In this document: piece by piece, positions 10,219 through 19,315 of the stretch
Position numbering within the stretch: position 1 is the stretch's first letter
Layout: each line of letters starts with the position of its first letter
Origin: Flammeovirgaceae bacterium
GTDB taxonomy: Bacteria; Bacteroidota; Bacteroidia; Cytophagales; Cyclobacteriaceae
NCBI GenBank assembly: GCA_016709845.1
Contig: JADJMA010000043.1
Location: 1-40,470 of the forward strand
Length of the DNA: 40,470 nucleotides
Direction: 5' to 3'
Made by a program: the position numbers and the translations under genes
The notes under the pieces: generated by a model
What the model was told of the DNA's origin: nothing
Database searches by the model: none
The model's input: only the letters and a program-made list of their open reading frames with translations

Positions 10219-12248
10219 CTAAGCCTTTTTAATGGTGAAATAAAAGGTGCTACCCCTCCCAACTTCGCTCTCCAGCCAGATTTGGCCACCATTTTTTTCA
10301 ATAAATTCTTTGCAGAGAATAAGTCCTAATCCGGTACCTTTTTCATTAGCTGTACCGCGCGTGGTATATCCCGATGCTTTATCAAAAAGGATTTTTTGAA
10401 CTTCAGGCAGAATGCCCACGCCATAATCTTTAACAGAAACCACATAATAATCGCCTTCCGTCTCAGCCGATACTTCAATAAGGCCTCCGACTTCTGAAAA
10501 TTTTATTGCGTTAAGGATCAGATTTCGAAAGACCAGATTGATCATATTGGCATCACCCCAGCCCATTGCTCCATCTTTTACTAGATTGATTAATCTCATT
10601 TCTTTGAGGTGGAGCGAGCTCAGTAGTTTGAAATTTGATTCAACCATGGTTGACAGTTCAATCTTTTCGGCCTGAATTCTAAGCTTGTCCATTTGAAGCA
10701 AAGCCCAATCAAGTAAATTATTAATTAGGGTACGGGTATGATTAAATTGAATTTTTAGTTCTTTGGTAAGGAGGACAAACTCTTCCTGGGTAAGGTGCTT
10801 GTTATCAATCAAATTCAAAATTCCCGATAAACCATTGATCGGTGAGCGTAAGTCATGCGAGATGATGGAAAAGAATTTGTCCTTCACCTGGTTAAGTTGT
10901 TCAAGTTCTACACTCCGTTTCTTAATTTCTTCCTGGTGTTCGATTAGCATTTTATTAATGCGAATTCTTCGTTGGCCGCTGCGGTATACCGTAAAAAGAA
11001 GTATAATCGTTAATGCCACCACCACAACTAGAATATTTCTCAGAAACTCTTCCCGTTTCAGTTCTGATTCTTTTTCAGTCTGCGCCCGGCTCAAGGCAGC
11101 AATTTCAAAATCTTTCGTTTCAGTTTTAAAACGCAATTGATCCTGAAAGACCTTCTCAAGCATTTCGTGACTAAACAGGGAGTCTTCGAGTTGCTTAAAG
11201 CTTTTATGAAAGACCAATGCTGTTTTATAATCCTCTCTCTTTTCTGCCAGTTCGGATAGCTGTTTGTAGCAGTCAATTTCCATTCGTTCAGCGTTAAATC
11301 GTTTCGCTGTCTCCAGGCTTTGGTTAATAAGAGTCTGGGCTTTATCGAAAGCTCCCTGATCTATTAATATTTGACTAATACCCAAGTGAGCCTCAGCAAT
11401 GCCAAATTTATTGTTCGTTTGTTCATACACATGAACGGCCGTGTCGTAATAGGCCAATGCTTTGTCTGATTCCTTTTTTTCAAAATAGAGTTGGGCCAAA
11501 TGTTTTAATGCTTTTGGTTCGATCACAGTCAGATTTCTTTCTCTAATAAATTTCAGAGCCTGTATTAAATAATCTTTAGACTTAACGAACTCTTTCTTTC
11601 TTAGAAATATATCGCCCATAGCATCATGATCAAAGGCAATGCCATCGAGGTCACTTATCTCTTTACTAAGAGCCAGGCTTACCTCCAAATGATCGAGTGC
11701 TAAATCATATTGACCCAATTCGGTTAAAACGGTACCCGTATTAAATATAGCAATAGCCATTCTTAATGAGTCGTTAACCTGCCTGGCTATACGATACGAT
11801 TGTGTAAAGTAATAATAGGCCTCATCGTATTTACCCAGCTCGATATAATCATTACCAAGATTATTTAATGATTCTGCGATCTCGGTGCTATCTCCAATTG
11901 AAATAACCAATTGAGCTTTTCATTATCATACTTCATGGCTGAAGAATGATCGCCATTGATGGTGGCCAGATAGCCCGCCTGTGAAAGCGCCATGGTTTTA
12001 CCCCAATTCCAATTTTTTTTACGGGCTATTTCTAACGCTTGCGCTGAATAGTCACCTGCTTTTAAGAAGTCCTTATACTGAAAGGATTTTGAGAGTTTTA
12101 TTAATGTTTTTAAACGGAGAGAATCAGAAGATGAATTTTTTAACGCTTTTTCCAGGCTATCGATTTTGTCTTGCGAAAAAGAATTCTGGAGGGTTAGTAA
12201 ACCCAAACAACAAAGAATGAAAACGATATATCTTTTATATAAACTCAC
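10219..12248 (-). CDS. TPR-containing membrane sensor histidine kinase, one frameshift
   Basis: About 676 aa. The GTG start (12248) overlaps the nuoH TGA as GTGA, with GGAGG placed 8 nt upstream, so it is probably translationally coupled. The product opens with a signal peptide (YKRYIVFILCCLGLLTLQ...SFSQ). Tetratricopeptide repeats follow across roughly residues 30-330 (for example SLNNLGNDYIELGKYDEAYY). Then come a TM helix (ILVVVVALTIILLFTVY), a short coiled coil, the HisKA H-box FFSIISHDLRSPINGL, the N-box NLILNAIKFSE, and G-boxes VKDYGVGI and GTGLGL. There is no receiver domain, so the partner regulator is encoded elsewhere. A frameshift near 11890 joins KYDNEKL to ISIGDSTEIAE. The TPRs would be periplasmic. 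The signal sensed is unknown. Confidence 0.92.
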
Positions 12249-12261
12249 AACAGCAACCTCC
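12245..12261 (-). promoter_or_regulatory. GTGA stop/start overlap with GGAGG ribosome site
   Basis: The last nuoH codons contain GGAGG (12257-12261 on the minus strand). Eight nucleotides later comes GTGA, in which GTG starts the kinase and TGA ends nuoH. A strong Shine-Dalgarno sequence is unusual in Bacteroidota. Its placement inside the nuoH coding end argues that the kinase is deliberately co-translated, and it settles the choice of this start over the in-frame ATG further upstream. Confidence 0.7.
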
Positions 12262-13345
12262 AAAGTGAACAAATAATTAAAAGTAACAAAGCAATGGGAG
12301 TTAAAAATTTCCAACTTAAGGAGGTTAGTTGGTCAAGACGCATGCGCGGATAAGTCCACCGCACCCAGATTTGTAAGGCCACGGTAAAAAAAGTTTTTGA
12401 TACCAACCAAAAGATTCCCCAAACATGAAAGCCAACGGAACCAGGAGAACCGGTTGTCCAATTTGCCAGCGCGAATGATCCTATGTTTGGCAAGGGAGTA
12501 TTCCAACTACCCCAAAATAATATAACGCCAACAAAACTTACCAATAGCATCATGGCATATTCGGCAAGCATAATAATCGCCCATCTAAATCCTGAATATT
12601 CAGTTTGAAAGCCAGCTACTAATTCTGATTCTGCCTCGGGTAAATCGAATGGTGCCCGATTACTTTCGGCTAACGAGGCAATAAAAAAAATAACCCATGC
12701 AAAAAACAGCGCAGGCATTCTAAATACATTCCACGTAATAAAGCCCCCGGTTAATGTTGTGTCAATTCCCCAGGCGCTTATTCCAAGTAAATAGTTGGTT
12801 TGATCTTTTGCTAAAATTCCTTGTTGTGCAGATATTTCTTGCAGGTCGAGTGATTGACTGAGTATGCAAACACATAAAACAGATAACCCAAGTGGTATTT
12901 CGTACGAAATAATCTGTGCGGCAGATCGCAGCGTTCCCAACATACTGTATTTATTATTAGAGGCCCAGCCAGCAACAATAATTCCAATAACATCCAACGA
13001 GACAACTGCCAATAAGAAGAAAAGGGCTGACGAAAATGGGGAGCTTTGCCATGCTGGCGATAGAGGTAAGACACTGAATCCTAAAAAGACAGGAACAAAA
13101 ATGAGCAACGGGGCAATCTTAAAAAGTTTTTTATCAGCTGCGGCCGGCACAATATCCTCCTTTTGAAGCAGCTTTAATAAATCGGCCACGGTTTGGAGCA
13201 AGCCATAATAACCAACCTCCATAGGGCCTAATCGATCCTGCATAAAGGCAGATATTTTTCGCTCGGCATATACAACGGCCACCGTATAAAATAGGAGTAG
13301 GGGTAGTATGAAGAAAAGTGTACTAATCACAAATTTATATGCCAA
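12245..13345 (-). CDS. nuoH: NADH-quinone oxidoreductase subunit H
   Basis: Membrane subunit forming the quinone-binding chamber of complex I, 366 aa, intact. Family signatures are VVYAERKISAFMQDRLGP near the N-terminus, LLQTVADLLKLLQKEDIVP, and the acidic loop RAPFDLPEAESELVAGF followed by TEYSG. The C-terminal WVRWTYPRMRLDQL is also typical. An in-frame TAA lies immediately before the TTG at 13345, so translation must begin at this TTG or inside. It is the first nuo gene here; the 81 bp up to murI shows no nuoG end and no clear promoter box. Confidence 0.96.
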   Translation of the reverse strand: MAYKFVISTLFFILPLLLFYTVAVVYAERKISAFMQDRLGPMEVGYYGLLQTVADLLKLLQKEDIVPAAADKKLFKIAPLLIFVPVFLGFSVLPLSPAWQSSPFSSALFFLLAVVSLDVIGIIVAGWASNNKYSMLGTLRSAAQIISYEIPLGLSVLCVCILSQSLDLQEISAQQGILAKDQTNYLLGISAWGIDTTLTGGFITWNVFRMPALFFAWVIFFIASLAESNRAPFDLPEAESELVAGFQTEYSGFRWAIIMLAEYAMMLLVSFVGVILFWGSWNTPLPNIGSFALANWTTGSPGSVGFHVWGIFWLVSKTFFTVALQIWVRWTYPRMRLDQLTSLSWKFLTPIALLLLIICSLWRLLL

Positions 13346-13426
13346 TTAAACCATAAAGGTCACTTTTAAATAGAAAATAAAATCTGTTGAATTGCGATAA
13401 AACCTACATAGCCTTGATTTATTGTT

Positions 13427-14242
13427 CTAATTCCAAAGTGGATGGCGTTCTAAGGTTACTTTCTCTTGAAAAAAGAGCCCGGTTGATGCTTCAAAAGCCT
13501 CCGTATAATCGGATACAAAAAAATGATGTTTTGGTTGACCGGTTCTATTAAGAAGGTCGTTTTCTATCAGATAATTTTGAAGCGATTCCGCCACAACAAT
13601 GGATGAATCCAATACATCGACCCGGCCATTATAGAACGAATTGATTTCTTTCTTTATTAAAGGATAGTGGGTACATGCTAAAACAAGAGCATCAATATCT
13701 TTTAGAATAGGGTCTTCAAGATATTGAGCAATAATTTCGTGGCTTATCTGATTATTAAAAAACCCTTCTTCAATCATAGGCGCCAGTAGGGGCGTAGCCA
13801 ACGATTGCAAGGAAATATTTTGGTTGCCTTCGGTTATTTTGTTAGCATAAATACCAGATTGCACGGTACGTTTGGTTCCAATAAGGCCCACGTTTTTCCC
13901 CGCATAGTGATGTGTTATTAATGCGACCATCGGGTCAATAACATTCAAGATATACGCATCCTTACGCACATACTCTTTTAACAACTCGTACGCTGCCGAG
14001 CTGGCCGAGTTGCAGGCAATTACAATTACCTTGCATCCCTTTCGTAGAAGTACATCTGCTATTTTTATGGAGTAAGCCTGGATGGCGGCCTCCGATTTAT
14101 CCCCGTAAGGTAAGTGGGCTGTGTCGCCAAAATAAATCATATTTTCATGAGGGAGAAGTTGACGAATAGCCTGTGCGACTGTAAGGCCGCCAATGCCGCT
14201 GTCAAAAACACCAATTGGTGCCGATTCTTCTTTTATCATCAT
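13427..14242 (-). CDS. murI: Glutamate racemase
   Basis: Converts L- to D-glutamate for peptidoglycan, 271-272 aa. The start is at one of the two adjacent ATGs (14242/14239) before IKEESAPIGVFDSGIGG; the longer open frame runs into the divergent fabI and is spurious. Catalytic features are FDSGIGG (Asp), IACNSASSAA (first Cys) and LACTHYPLI (second Cys with His). IYFGDTAHLPYGDKS is a further family block. The frame is intact. It faces away from fabI across a 67-bp promoter region and precedes nuoH on the same strand by 81 bp, so co-transcription into nuoH is possible. Confidence 0.96.
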   Translation of the reverse strand: MMIKEESAPIGVFDSGIGGLTVAQAIRQLLPHENMIYFGDTAHLPYGDKSEAAIQAYSIKIADVLLRKGCKVIVIACNSASSAAYELLKEYVRKDAYILNVIDPMVALITHHYAGKNVGLIGTKRTVQSGIYANKITEGNQNISLQSLATPLLAPMIEEGFFNNQISHEIIAQYLEDPILKDIDALVLACTHYPLIKKEINSFYNGRVDVLDSSIVVAESLQNYLIENDLLNRTGQPKHHFFVSDYTEAFEASTGLFFQEKVTLERHPLWN

Positions 14243-14245
14243 TGC

Positions 14246-14290
14246 CAAAAATAGGGGACAAATGTAGGGAATTCGTAATATTGCACTCAA
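14246..14290 (-). promoter_or_regulatory. Bacteroidota-type promoter(s) for murI
   Basis: On the minus strand TTG (14290-14288) is followed after 21 bp by TACATTTG (14266-14259), matching the Bacteroidota -33/-7 pattern TTTG/TAnnTTTG. A second -7-like element TATTTTTG (14253-14246) ends only 3 nt before the murI ATG. The first would give a short leader, the second an essentially leaderless message. On the opposite strand fabI has only a weaker match (TAATATTG, 14276-14283). Confidence 0.55.
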
Positions 14291-14309
14291 CTCTAAACCA
14301 ATTACACTC

Positions 14310-15123
14310 ATGGGTATTAATCTGCTAAAAGGAAAAAAGGGAATTATTTTTGGTGCATTAGATGAAAACTCAATCGCCTGGAAAACAGCGTTAAAGGTGA
14401 AGGAAGAGGGGGGCGAGTTTACGCTCACCAACGCGCCTATTGCCATGCGGTTAGGCACAATCAATCAACTGGCCAAAACTTGTAATGCAGAGATTATTCC
14501 GGCAGATGCCACTTCGGAGGCAGACCTCACAAACTTATTTACCAAGTCTATGGAGGTACTGGGAGGTAAGCTTGATTTTGTTCTTCATTCTATTGGGATG
14601 AGCCCTAACATACGCAAGGGGAAAGAGTATGGCGATATGAATTATGAATGGTATTTGAAAACGCTAGATATTTCTGCGCTTTCTTTTCATAAAGTATTAC
14701 AAACGTCAGAAAAATTAGATGCGATGAACGAGTGGGGGTCGGTGGTAGCCCTTAGTTACATTGCCGCTCAACGAGCTTACCCAGATTATACCGATATGGC
14801 CCAGGCAAAAGCGATGCTCGAGTCCATTGCCAGAAGTTATGGGCAACGGTACGGTTCGTTAAAGAAAGTACGTGTTAATACTATTTCGCAATCACCTACC
14901 AAGACAACCGCAGGTATCGGGATCTCGGGGTTTGATGCTTTTTTTTGATTTTGCGGATTTGATGTCTCCTATGGGAAATGCCTCAGCCGAAGATTGTGCT
15001 AACTACATTGCTGTTATGTTTTCGGATTACACCCGAATGGTTACCATGCAAAACCTGATGCACGATGGTGGATGTTCGGGTTCTGGTATTACGTATGCGA
15101 TAGTTGAACGATTATCTAAATAG
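14310..15123 (+). CDS. fabI: Enoyl-[acyl-carrier-protein] reductase, one frameshift
   Basis: Reduces enoyl-ACP in the last step of type II fatty-acid elongation, using NADH. About 270 aa. GIIFGALDENSIAW is the divergent nucleotide-binding motif of FabI, VLHSIGMSPN follows, and the catalytic pair is YTDMAQAK (Y-x6-K). The C-terminal block MSPMGNASAEDCANY continues to NLMHDGGCSGSG. A single indel near 14938, in a run of T, moves the frame after GISGFDAFF. Start ATG 14310; there is no obvious Shine-Dalgarno, as is normal in this phylum. ispE follows 118 bp downstream across a heptad-repeat element. Confidence 0.95.
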
Positions 15124-15239
15124 ATGCTGGTTGCTGGACACTCGATACTGGTCTCTTGTTGCTGGATACTAATTATAGATTTGCTTTCAGTAACCAGTAA
15201 CCAGTAACCAGTAACCAGTAACCAGTTTCCAGTTTCCAG
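15124..15239. repeat. 7-bp-periodic inverted repeat element A
   Basis: It fills the whole fabI-ispE gap. The left arm (15124-15172) is seven degenerate heptads with consensus WTRCTGG. The right arm (15184-15239) is one CTTTCAG, five exact TAACCAG and two TTTCCAG. TAACCAG is the reverse complement of CTGGTTA, so the arms can pair into a long imperfect hairpin. The last heptad ends 2 bp before the ispE ATG and leaves no room for a normal ribosome site. Confidence 0.85.
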
Positions 15240-15241
15240 TT

Positions 15242-16048
15242 ATGGTAGTTTTTCCACATGGTAAAATTAATCTTGGTCTTCACGTTGTTTCGAAACGTGA
15301 CGATGGTTTCCATAACATCGAAACCTGTTTTTATCCAATACCGTGGACTGACATTTTAGAAGTAATTAAATCAGAAAGCTTTTCATTCTCCTCTTCAGGC
15401 ACACCTATACCGGGTAATGCTGAAGAGAATCTATGTATAAAAGCTTATCACCTTCTACAAGCAGATTTTAATTTATCGCCTGTAAAAATTCATTTGCATA
15501 AAGTAATACCCATGGGTGCTGGCTTAGGTGGTGGGTCATCCGATGCTGCTTTTATGTTACGCAGTCTCAATTCACTTTTTAGTTTGAATTTATCCACCGA
15601 ACAAATGAATTCGTATGCAGCCAAACTCGGCAGCGATTGTTCTTTCTTTGTTACCGATACTCCTAAACTTGGACGTGGCCGTGGTGAAATATTGTCACCC
15701 CTGCCGGTTAGCTTAAAGGATTTGTATTTGGTGATTGTTAAACCACCCATACATGTTTCGACTGCCGAAGCCTATGCGGGTGTAAAACCGAATGAATCAG
15801 TTTTTTCATTAGCTGAGATTTTAAAGTCTCCGATTACATCATGGAAAGAGAAACTAACAAACGATTTTGAAGAATCGGTTTTTCAGATTCATCCTCAGAT
15901 TAATAAAATAAAGGACGAGTTATATCGCCAAGGCGCTTTGTATGCCAGCATGAGCGGTTCAGGGGCTGCTGTTTTCGGGATTTTTAATACACCCGTTTTA
16001 TTAAAGAATAATTTTGATGGCGATTATTGGGCCGGAGTATTAAAGTGA
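15242..16048 (+). CDS. ispE: 4-diphosphocytidyl-2-C-methyl-D-erythritol kinase
   Basis: GHMP-family kinase of the non-mevalonate isoprenoid pathway, 268 aa, intact. It shows FPHGKINLGLHV (catalytic Lys region), the ATP loop PMGAGLGGGSSDAA, and ASMSGSGAAVFGIF near the C-terminus. LGSDCSFF is also typical. The start ATG directly abuts tandem heptad repeats, so its translation or transcript stability could be affected by that element. The last 25 bp overlap the convergent eamA end. Confidence 0.95.
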   Translation: MVVFPHGKINLGLHVVSKRDDGFHNIETCFYPIPWTDILEVIKSESFSFSSSGTPIPGNAEENLCIKAYHLLQADFNLSPVKIHLHKVIPMGAGLGGGSSDAAFMLRSLNSLFSLNLSTEQMNSYAAKLGSDCSFFVTDTPKLGRGRGEILSPLPVSLKDLYLVIVKPPIHVSTAEAYAGVKPNESVFSLAEILKSPITSWKEKLTNDFEESVFQIHPQINKIKDELYRQGALYASMSGSGAAVFGIFNTPVLLKNNFDGDYWAGVLK

Positions 16049-16932
16049 TCTTCCTTTTTCTTTTTAAGGAAGGGATAGGCGATTACAGCACCCAAAATAA
16101 TTAAGGTACCCACATAGAAATTTATACGCATTACTTCTTGTTGGCCAAAGACAATCAAGGCAAGTACAATTCCATACACCGGTTCTAAATTCAAAGCAAG
16201 TTGAATAAAAAAAACTGAGAGTTTTTTCATCAGGTTTATCGCAGCGGTATAAGCATACACAGAGCAGGCCCAGGCCATCAACGCAATGTAAATCCAGTCT
16301 ATAAATGTTGGAATCAAGTTCAACTCATGATTTGTTGCTAAACTATTCTTATAGAGCGGAAGAAAAATAAGAATGCTTACGCAGGCACCAATCATTTCGT
16401 AGAAAGTAATGGAATAAGCATTAACACGATAAACAAATTTTGAGTTTATCACACTAAAAAGAGCAGCAGTCATTCCTGAAATTATGCCCAGAAATAATCC
16501 TAATGGCTAATCGAAATCGAAGGCAAGAATAATAACAAGCCCAGCGAGGCCTGCCAGGCCTAGACTTATTTCTAATAATTGAATTTTTCTTCTTTTGGCA
16601 ATAGGCTCGAACAGCGCAGCCCAAAAGGCGCAAGTGGCAAAGCCAACTAAACTGGTGGAAGGATTGGAAATTTTACCTGCAACAAAAAAGGCAATCCAAT
16701 GAATGGCAACTATTGTTCCGGTAAGCAAGAGTTTGATCAAATCATGGCTACTTATATAAAATGGAACCTTTGCAAAAAGCATAACCACCCCCATGCCCAC
16801 AGCGGCTAATAAAGTGCGGTAGAGCACCATTTCTACAGAAGGAATTGAAATTAGTTTGCCCAGTACTGCGGTAAAACCCCAAAGAAATACAATGAAATGG
16901 AGTTTAAGATAATCTCTGTTTGTGGCTATCAC
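16024..16932 (-). CDS. EamA-family transporter with an in-frame TAG
   Basis: Ten-helix DMT-superfamily permease of about 302 residues. The two EamA halves cover residues about 8-140 (FIVFLWGFTAVLGKL) and 150-295 (GMTAALFSVINSKFV; LEPVYGIVLALIVFG). It starts at GTG 16932, overlapping the lptG TGA as GTGA. At 16509-16507 a TAG interrupts the frame between AFDFD and PLGLFLGIISG, with no change of frame. A Tyr or similar residue would be expected there. The substrate is unknown. As written it would yield only the first half; sequence error or a recent nonsense change are both possible. Confidence 0.85.
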
Positions 16933-18028
16933 CTTGGTACGAATTTATACATGCCTAAAGAGATGGCTCCAAATACACTGTTAGGTAGCCAGGCAGCGAG
17001 TAAGGGCGATAAGGAGCCTGCTTCCGCAAAGGTTCGGGTCATTGTAAAAAACAAAATAAAAATGAACGATAGGAAAAAGCCCAGCGCAATTTGAAAACCG
17101 GTTCCACCCCGGCTTTTTTTAGAGGAAACCAATACTCCCATAAAAACAAGTACGAAAATAGTAAAGGGTGTTGCAAAACGAATTTGTTTTTCAACCTCAT
17201 AAATCTCTACCCCGTAGAGCCTCGGAATTTCATTTTCCGGATGTGCTCACTTAATTCGTTTATAGTCATACCATCATACCCGCGGTCGTTCGATGCAAAA
17301 TCTTTTGGTGATATGGCTAACACCGTATCCAGTTCAATCCCGCGATCACTCAGTTTTTCTACGAATGAAGTTTGACGTATGTGAAAAATACTGTCCACAA
17401 GTTTTCGCTTCCAGTATTTCAGGGTCCAGGTTTGTTTAACGGAATCCCATTGAATGTTATCTGCAGTAAGCTTTTCAATCAATCGATTATCATTAAAACG
17501 CTCTAATGAAAACTGATAACCCACATTAGAATGATTATCATAACTTTGAATAAACAGAATAACATTGGGCTCTATCTGCATGTGAACATTGCGCTTGCTT
17601 GATAAACTATTCTTCTTAAAATATTGCATCTCAAAAACCAAACGCTCCTGATTGGATTTGGGGATTACCCAACCATTCAGGTAGAAACTGAGTGCAGCAA
17701 TTACGAAAGCGGCAAGGAAGTAGGGCACCAAAAGTCTTTTGAAACTAACCCCACTGCTAAGAATGGCAATGATCTCGGTGTGTGCGGCCATGCGTGAGGT
17801 TACATAAACAATAGAAATGAAAACGGTGATGGGGGAAATTAATCCGGCAATCCAAGGGATAAAGTCGGCATAATAGCCAAGAATTTGTGCCGTACTTAAA
17901 TTATTGGCCGAAAACTTATCAATCTTTTCAGTTAAATCAATGACGGTGATAATGGCCACGAGAATTAGTACTACATAGAAAAATGTAGAAAGAATTTTTT
18001 TGATGATATAGCGATCCAGAATGGTCAT
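16929..18028 (-). CDS. lptG: LptF/LptG-type LPS export permease, one frameshift
   Basis: YjgP/YjgQ-family permease of the lipopolysaccharide transport ABC complex, about 366 aa. N-terminal MTILDRYIIKKIL and helix FFYVVLILVAIITVIDL are followed by the GLISPITVFISIVYVTSRMAA coupling region. A periplasmic beta-domain comes next, then C-terminal helices (ALGFFLSFIFILFFTMTR). An indel near 17215 joins KFRG to YGVEIYEVEKQIRF. The start is 13 bp after the tgt stop. Whether it is the F or G paralogue cannot be decided here; G is chosen because of the tgt-linked position I associate with Bacteroidota. Confidence 0.88.
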
Positions 18029-18041
18029 TCAACGTATCGAT

Positions 18042-19172
18042 TTATAATCGCTGCGAAACTTTTTTCACCATGCTATTCTTCCAGGTAGTAAATGTGCCCT
18101 CCATAATTTTCTCTCTGGCTTGCCTTACCAGCCAAAGGTAAAAGGTAAGATTGTGGATAGAAGCAATTTGCGCGCCTAACATTTCTTTCGCGATAATTAA
18201 ATGGCGTAAGTAGGCTTTTGAGTAAAAGGTGCTCACATGGCCGCCCACTTCACTATCCAGGGGCGAAAGATCATCTTTCCACTTTTCATTGCGGATATTA
18301 ATAATACCCTGTGTGGTGAATAGCATCCCATTACGGGCATTGCGTGTTGGCATCACACAATCAAACATATCAATTCCTAAAGCAATGCATTCCAGAATAT
18401 TTTCAGGGGTGCCCACGCCCATGAGATAGCGTGGCTTATCCTGCGGTAAGATTGAACATACAAGATCAGTCATCTCATACATCATTTCATGTGGTTCCCC
18501 TACCGACAATCCTCCGATAGCATTACCCGCCTGGTTTTGGCTGGCTATAAACTCCGCGGATTGAATGCGTAAATCTTTATAAACACTTCCCTGCACAATC
18601 GGAAACAAGGCCTGCTCAAAGCCGTAGTGTGGTGATGTGCTATTTACTTGCTTCACGCATCGGGTTAACCACCGGTGCGTAAGGTCCATAGATTTTTTCG
18701 CGTAGGCATATTCGCATGGGTAGGGTGTACATTCATCAAAAGCCATGATTATATCAGCACCAATAGTCCGTTCGATATCCATCACCCCTTCGGGAGTAAA
18801 AGTGTGTTTTGAACCATCAATATGCGATTTGAAAATTACGCCTTCTTCTGTAATTTTTCTGTTAGCTCCGAGTGAATATACCTGATAGCCACCGCTGTCG
18901 GTGAGTATGGGCCGATCCCAACCAATGAATTTATGCAGCCCACCTGCTTTTTCAAGTAAAGAAAGACCTGGCCGCAGGTACAGATGATACGTGTTGCCTA
19001 AGATAATTTTTGCGTCTATGTCGTTTTTCAATTCGCGCTGGTGCACTGCTTTTACCGATCCGGCTGTCCCTACGGGCATAAAGATGGGAGTCTGTATTTC
19101 ACCGTGATCGGTGATCAGGGTTCCGGCCCGGGCTTTCGAGTTTGAATCAGTAGCGTTAAGAGAGAATTTCAT
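18042..19172 (-). CDS. tgt: Queuine tRNA-ribosyltransferase
   Basis: Exchanges guanine-34 of tRNAs with GUN anticodons for the queuosine precursor preQ1, 376 aa, intact. Visible features are TDSGGYQV (active-site Asp), AFDECTPYP, the substrate loop GGLSVGEP, the nucleophile Asp region GIDMFDCVMPTRNARNG, and SKAYLRHL...IASIHNL. The region before SKAYLRHL reads DSEVGGHVSTFY, without the CxCxxC zinc ligands of the Zymomonas/E. coli enzymes, though the later His is kept. This is likely a lineage feature, since the rest is well conserved. It leads a probable tgt-lptG-eamA operon. Confidence 0.96.
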   Translation of the reverse strand: MKFSLNATDSNSKARAGTLITDHGEIQTPIFMPVGTAGSVKAVHQRELKNDIDAKIILGNTYHLYLRPGLSLLEKAGGLHKFIGWDRPILTDSGGYQVYSLGANRKITEEGVIFKSHIDGSKHTFTPEGVMDIERTIGADIIMAFDECTPYPCEYAYAKKSMDLTHRWLTRCVKQVNSTSPHYGFEQALFPIVQGSVYKDLRIQSAEFIASQNQAGNAIGGLSVGEPHEMMYEMTDLVCSILPQDKPRYLMGVGTPENILECIALGIDMFDCVMPTRNARNGMLFTTQGIINIRNEKWKDDLSPLDSEVGGHVSTFYSKAYLRHLIIAKEMLGAQIASIHNLTFYLWLVRQAREKIMEGTFTTWKNSMVKKVSQRL

Positions 19173-19179
19173 GCAGGCG

Positions 19180-19211
19180 CAAAGTTAACCGCAAGGTAAG
19201 CGCGCTCCAAA
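19180..19211 (-). promoter_or_regulatory. Consensus Bacteroidota promoter of tgt
   Basis: On the minus strand TTTG (19211-19208), a 20-bp spacer and TAACTTTG (19187-19180) match the Bacteroidota sigma-ABfr consensus TTTG-N19-21-TAnnTTTG exactly. Only 7 nt separate the -7 box from the tgt ATG, so transcription should begin at or within a base or two of the start codon. Confidence 0.7.
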
Positions 19212-19260
19212 TCGGCTGGCCGGTAGACCATAAACCACGAAGCTATTATTGATTAAATAG

Positions 19261-19288
19261 TTTGCCTTGCTATAAGCCTTTATATTTG
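19261..19288 (+). promoter_or_regulatory. Candidate promoter of the glycosyltransferase
   Basis: TTTG (19261-19264), a 16-bp spacer and TATATTTG (19281-19288) resemble the Bacteroidota -33/-7 pair with a slightly short spacer. If used, transcription would begin near 19293. That would exclude the earlier TTG codons at 19262 and 19286 as starts of the downstream gene. Confidence 0.4.
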
Positions 19289-19315
19289 TCCGCTTTTACT
19301 TTTAACATTACTCTC

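Noticed and set aside
14243..14464. Extended N-terminus of murI into the fabI region
   Set aside because: The extra residues are the antisense of fabI and of its promoter; the family start is the ATG pair at 14239-14242.
15184..15239. Tandem repeats resembling a CRISPR array
   Set aside because: The units are 7 bp and contiguous with no spacers; no cas genes are present.
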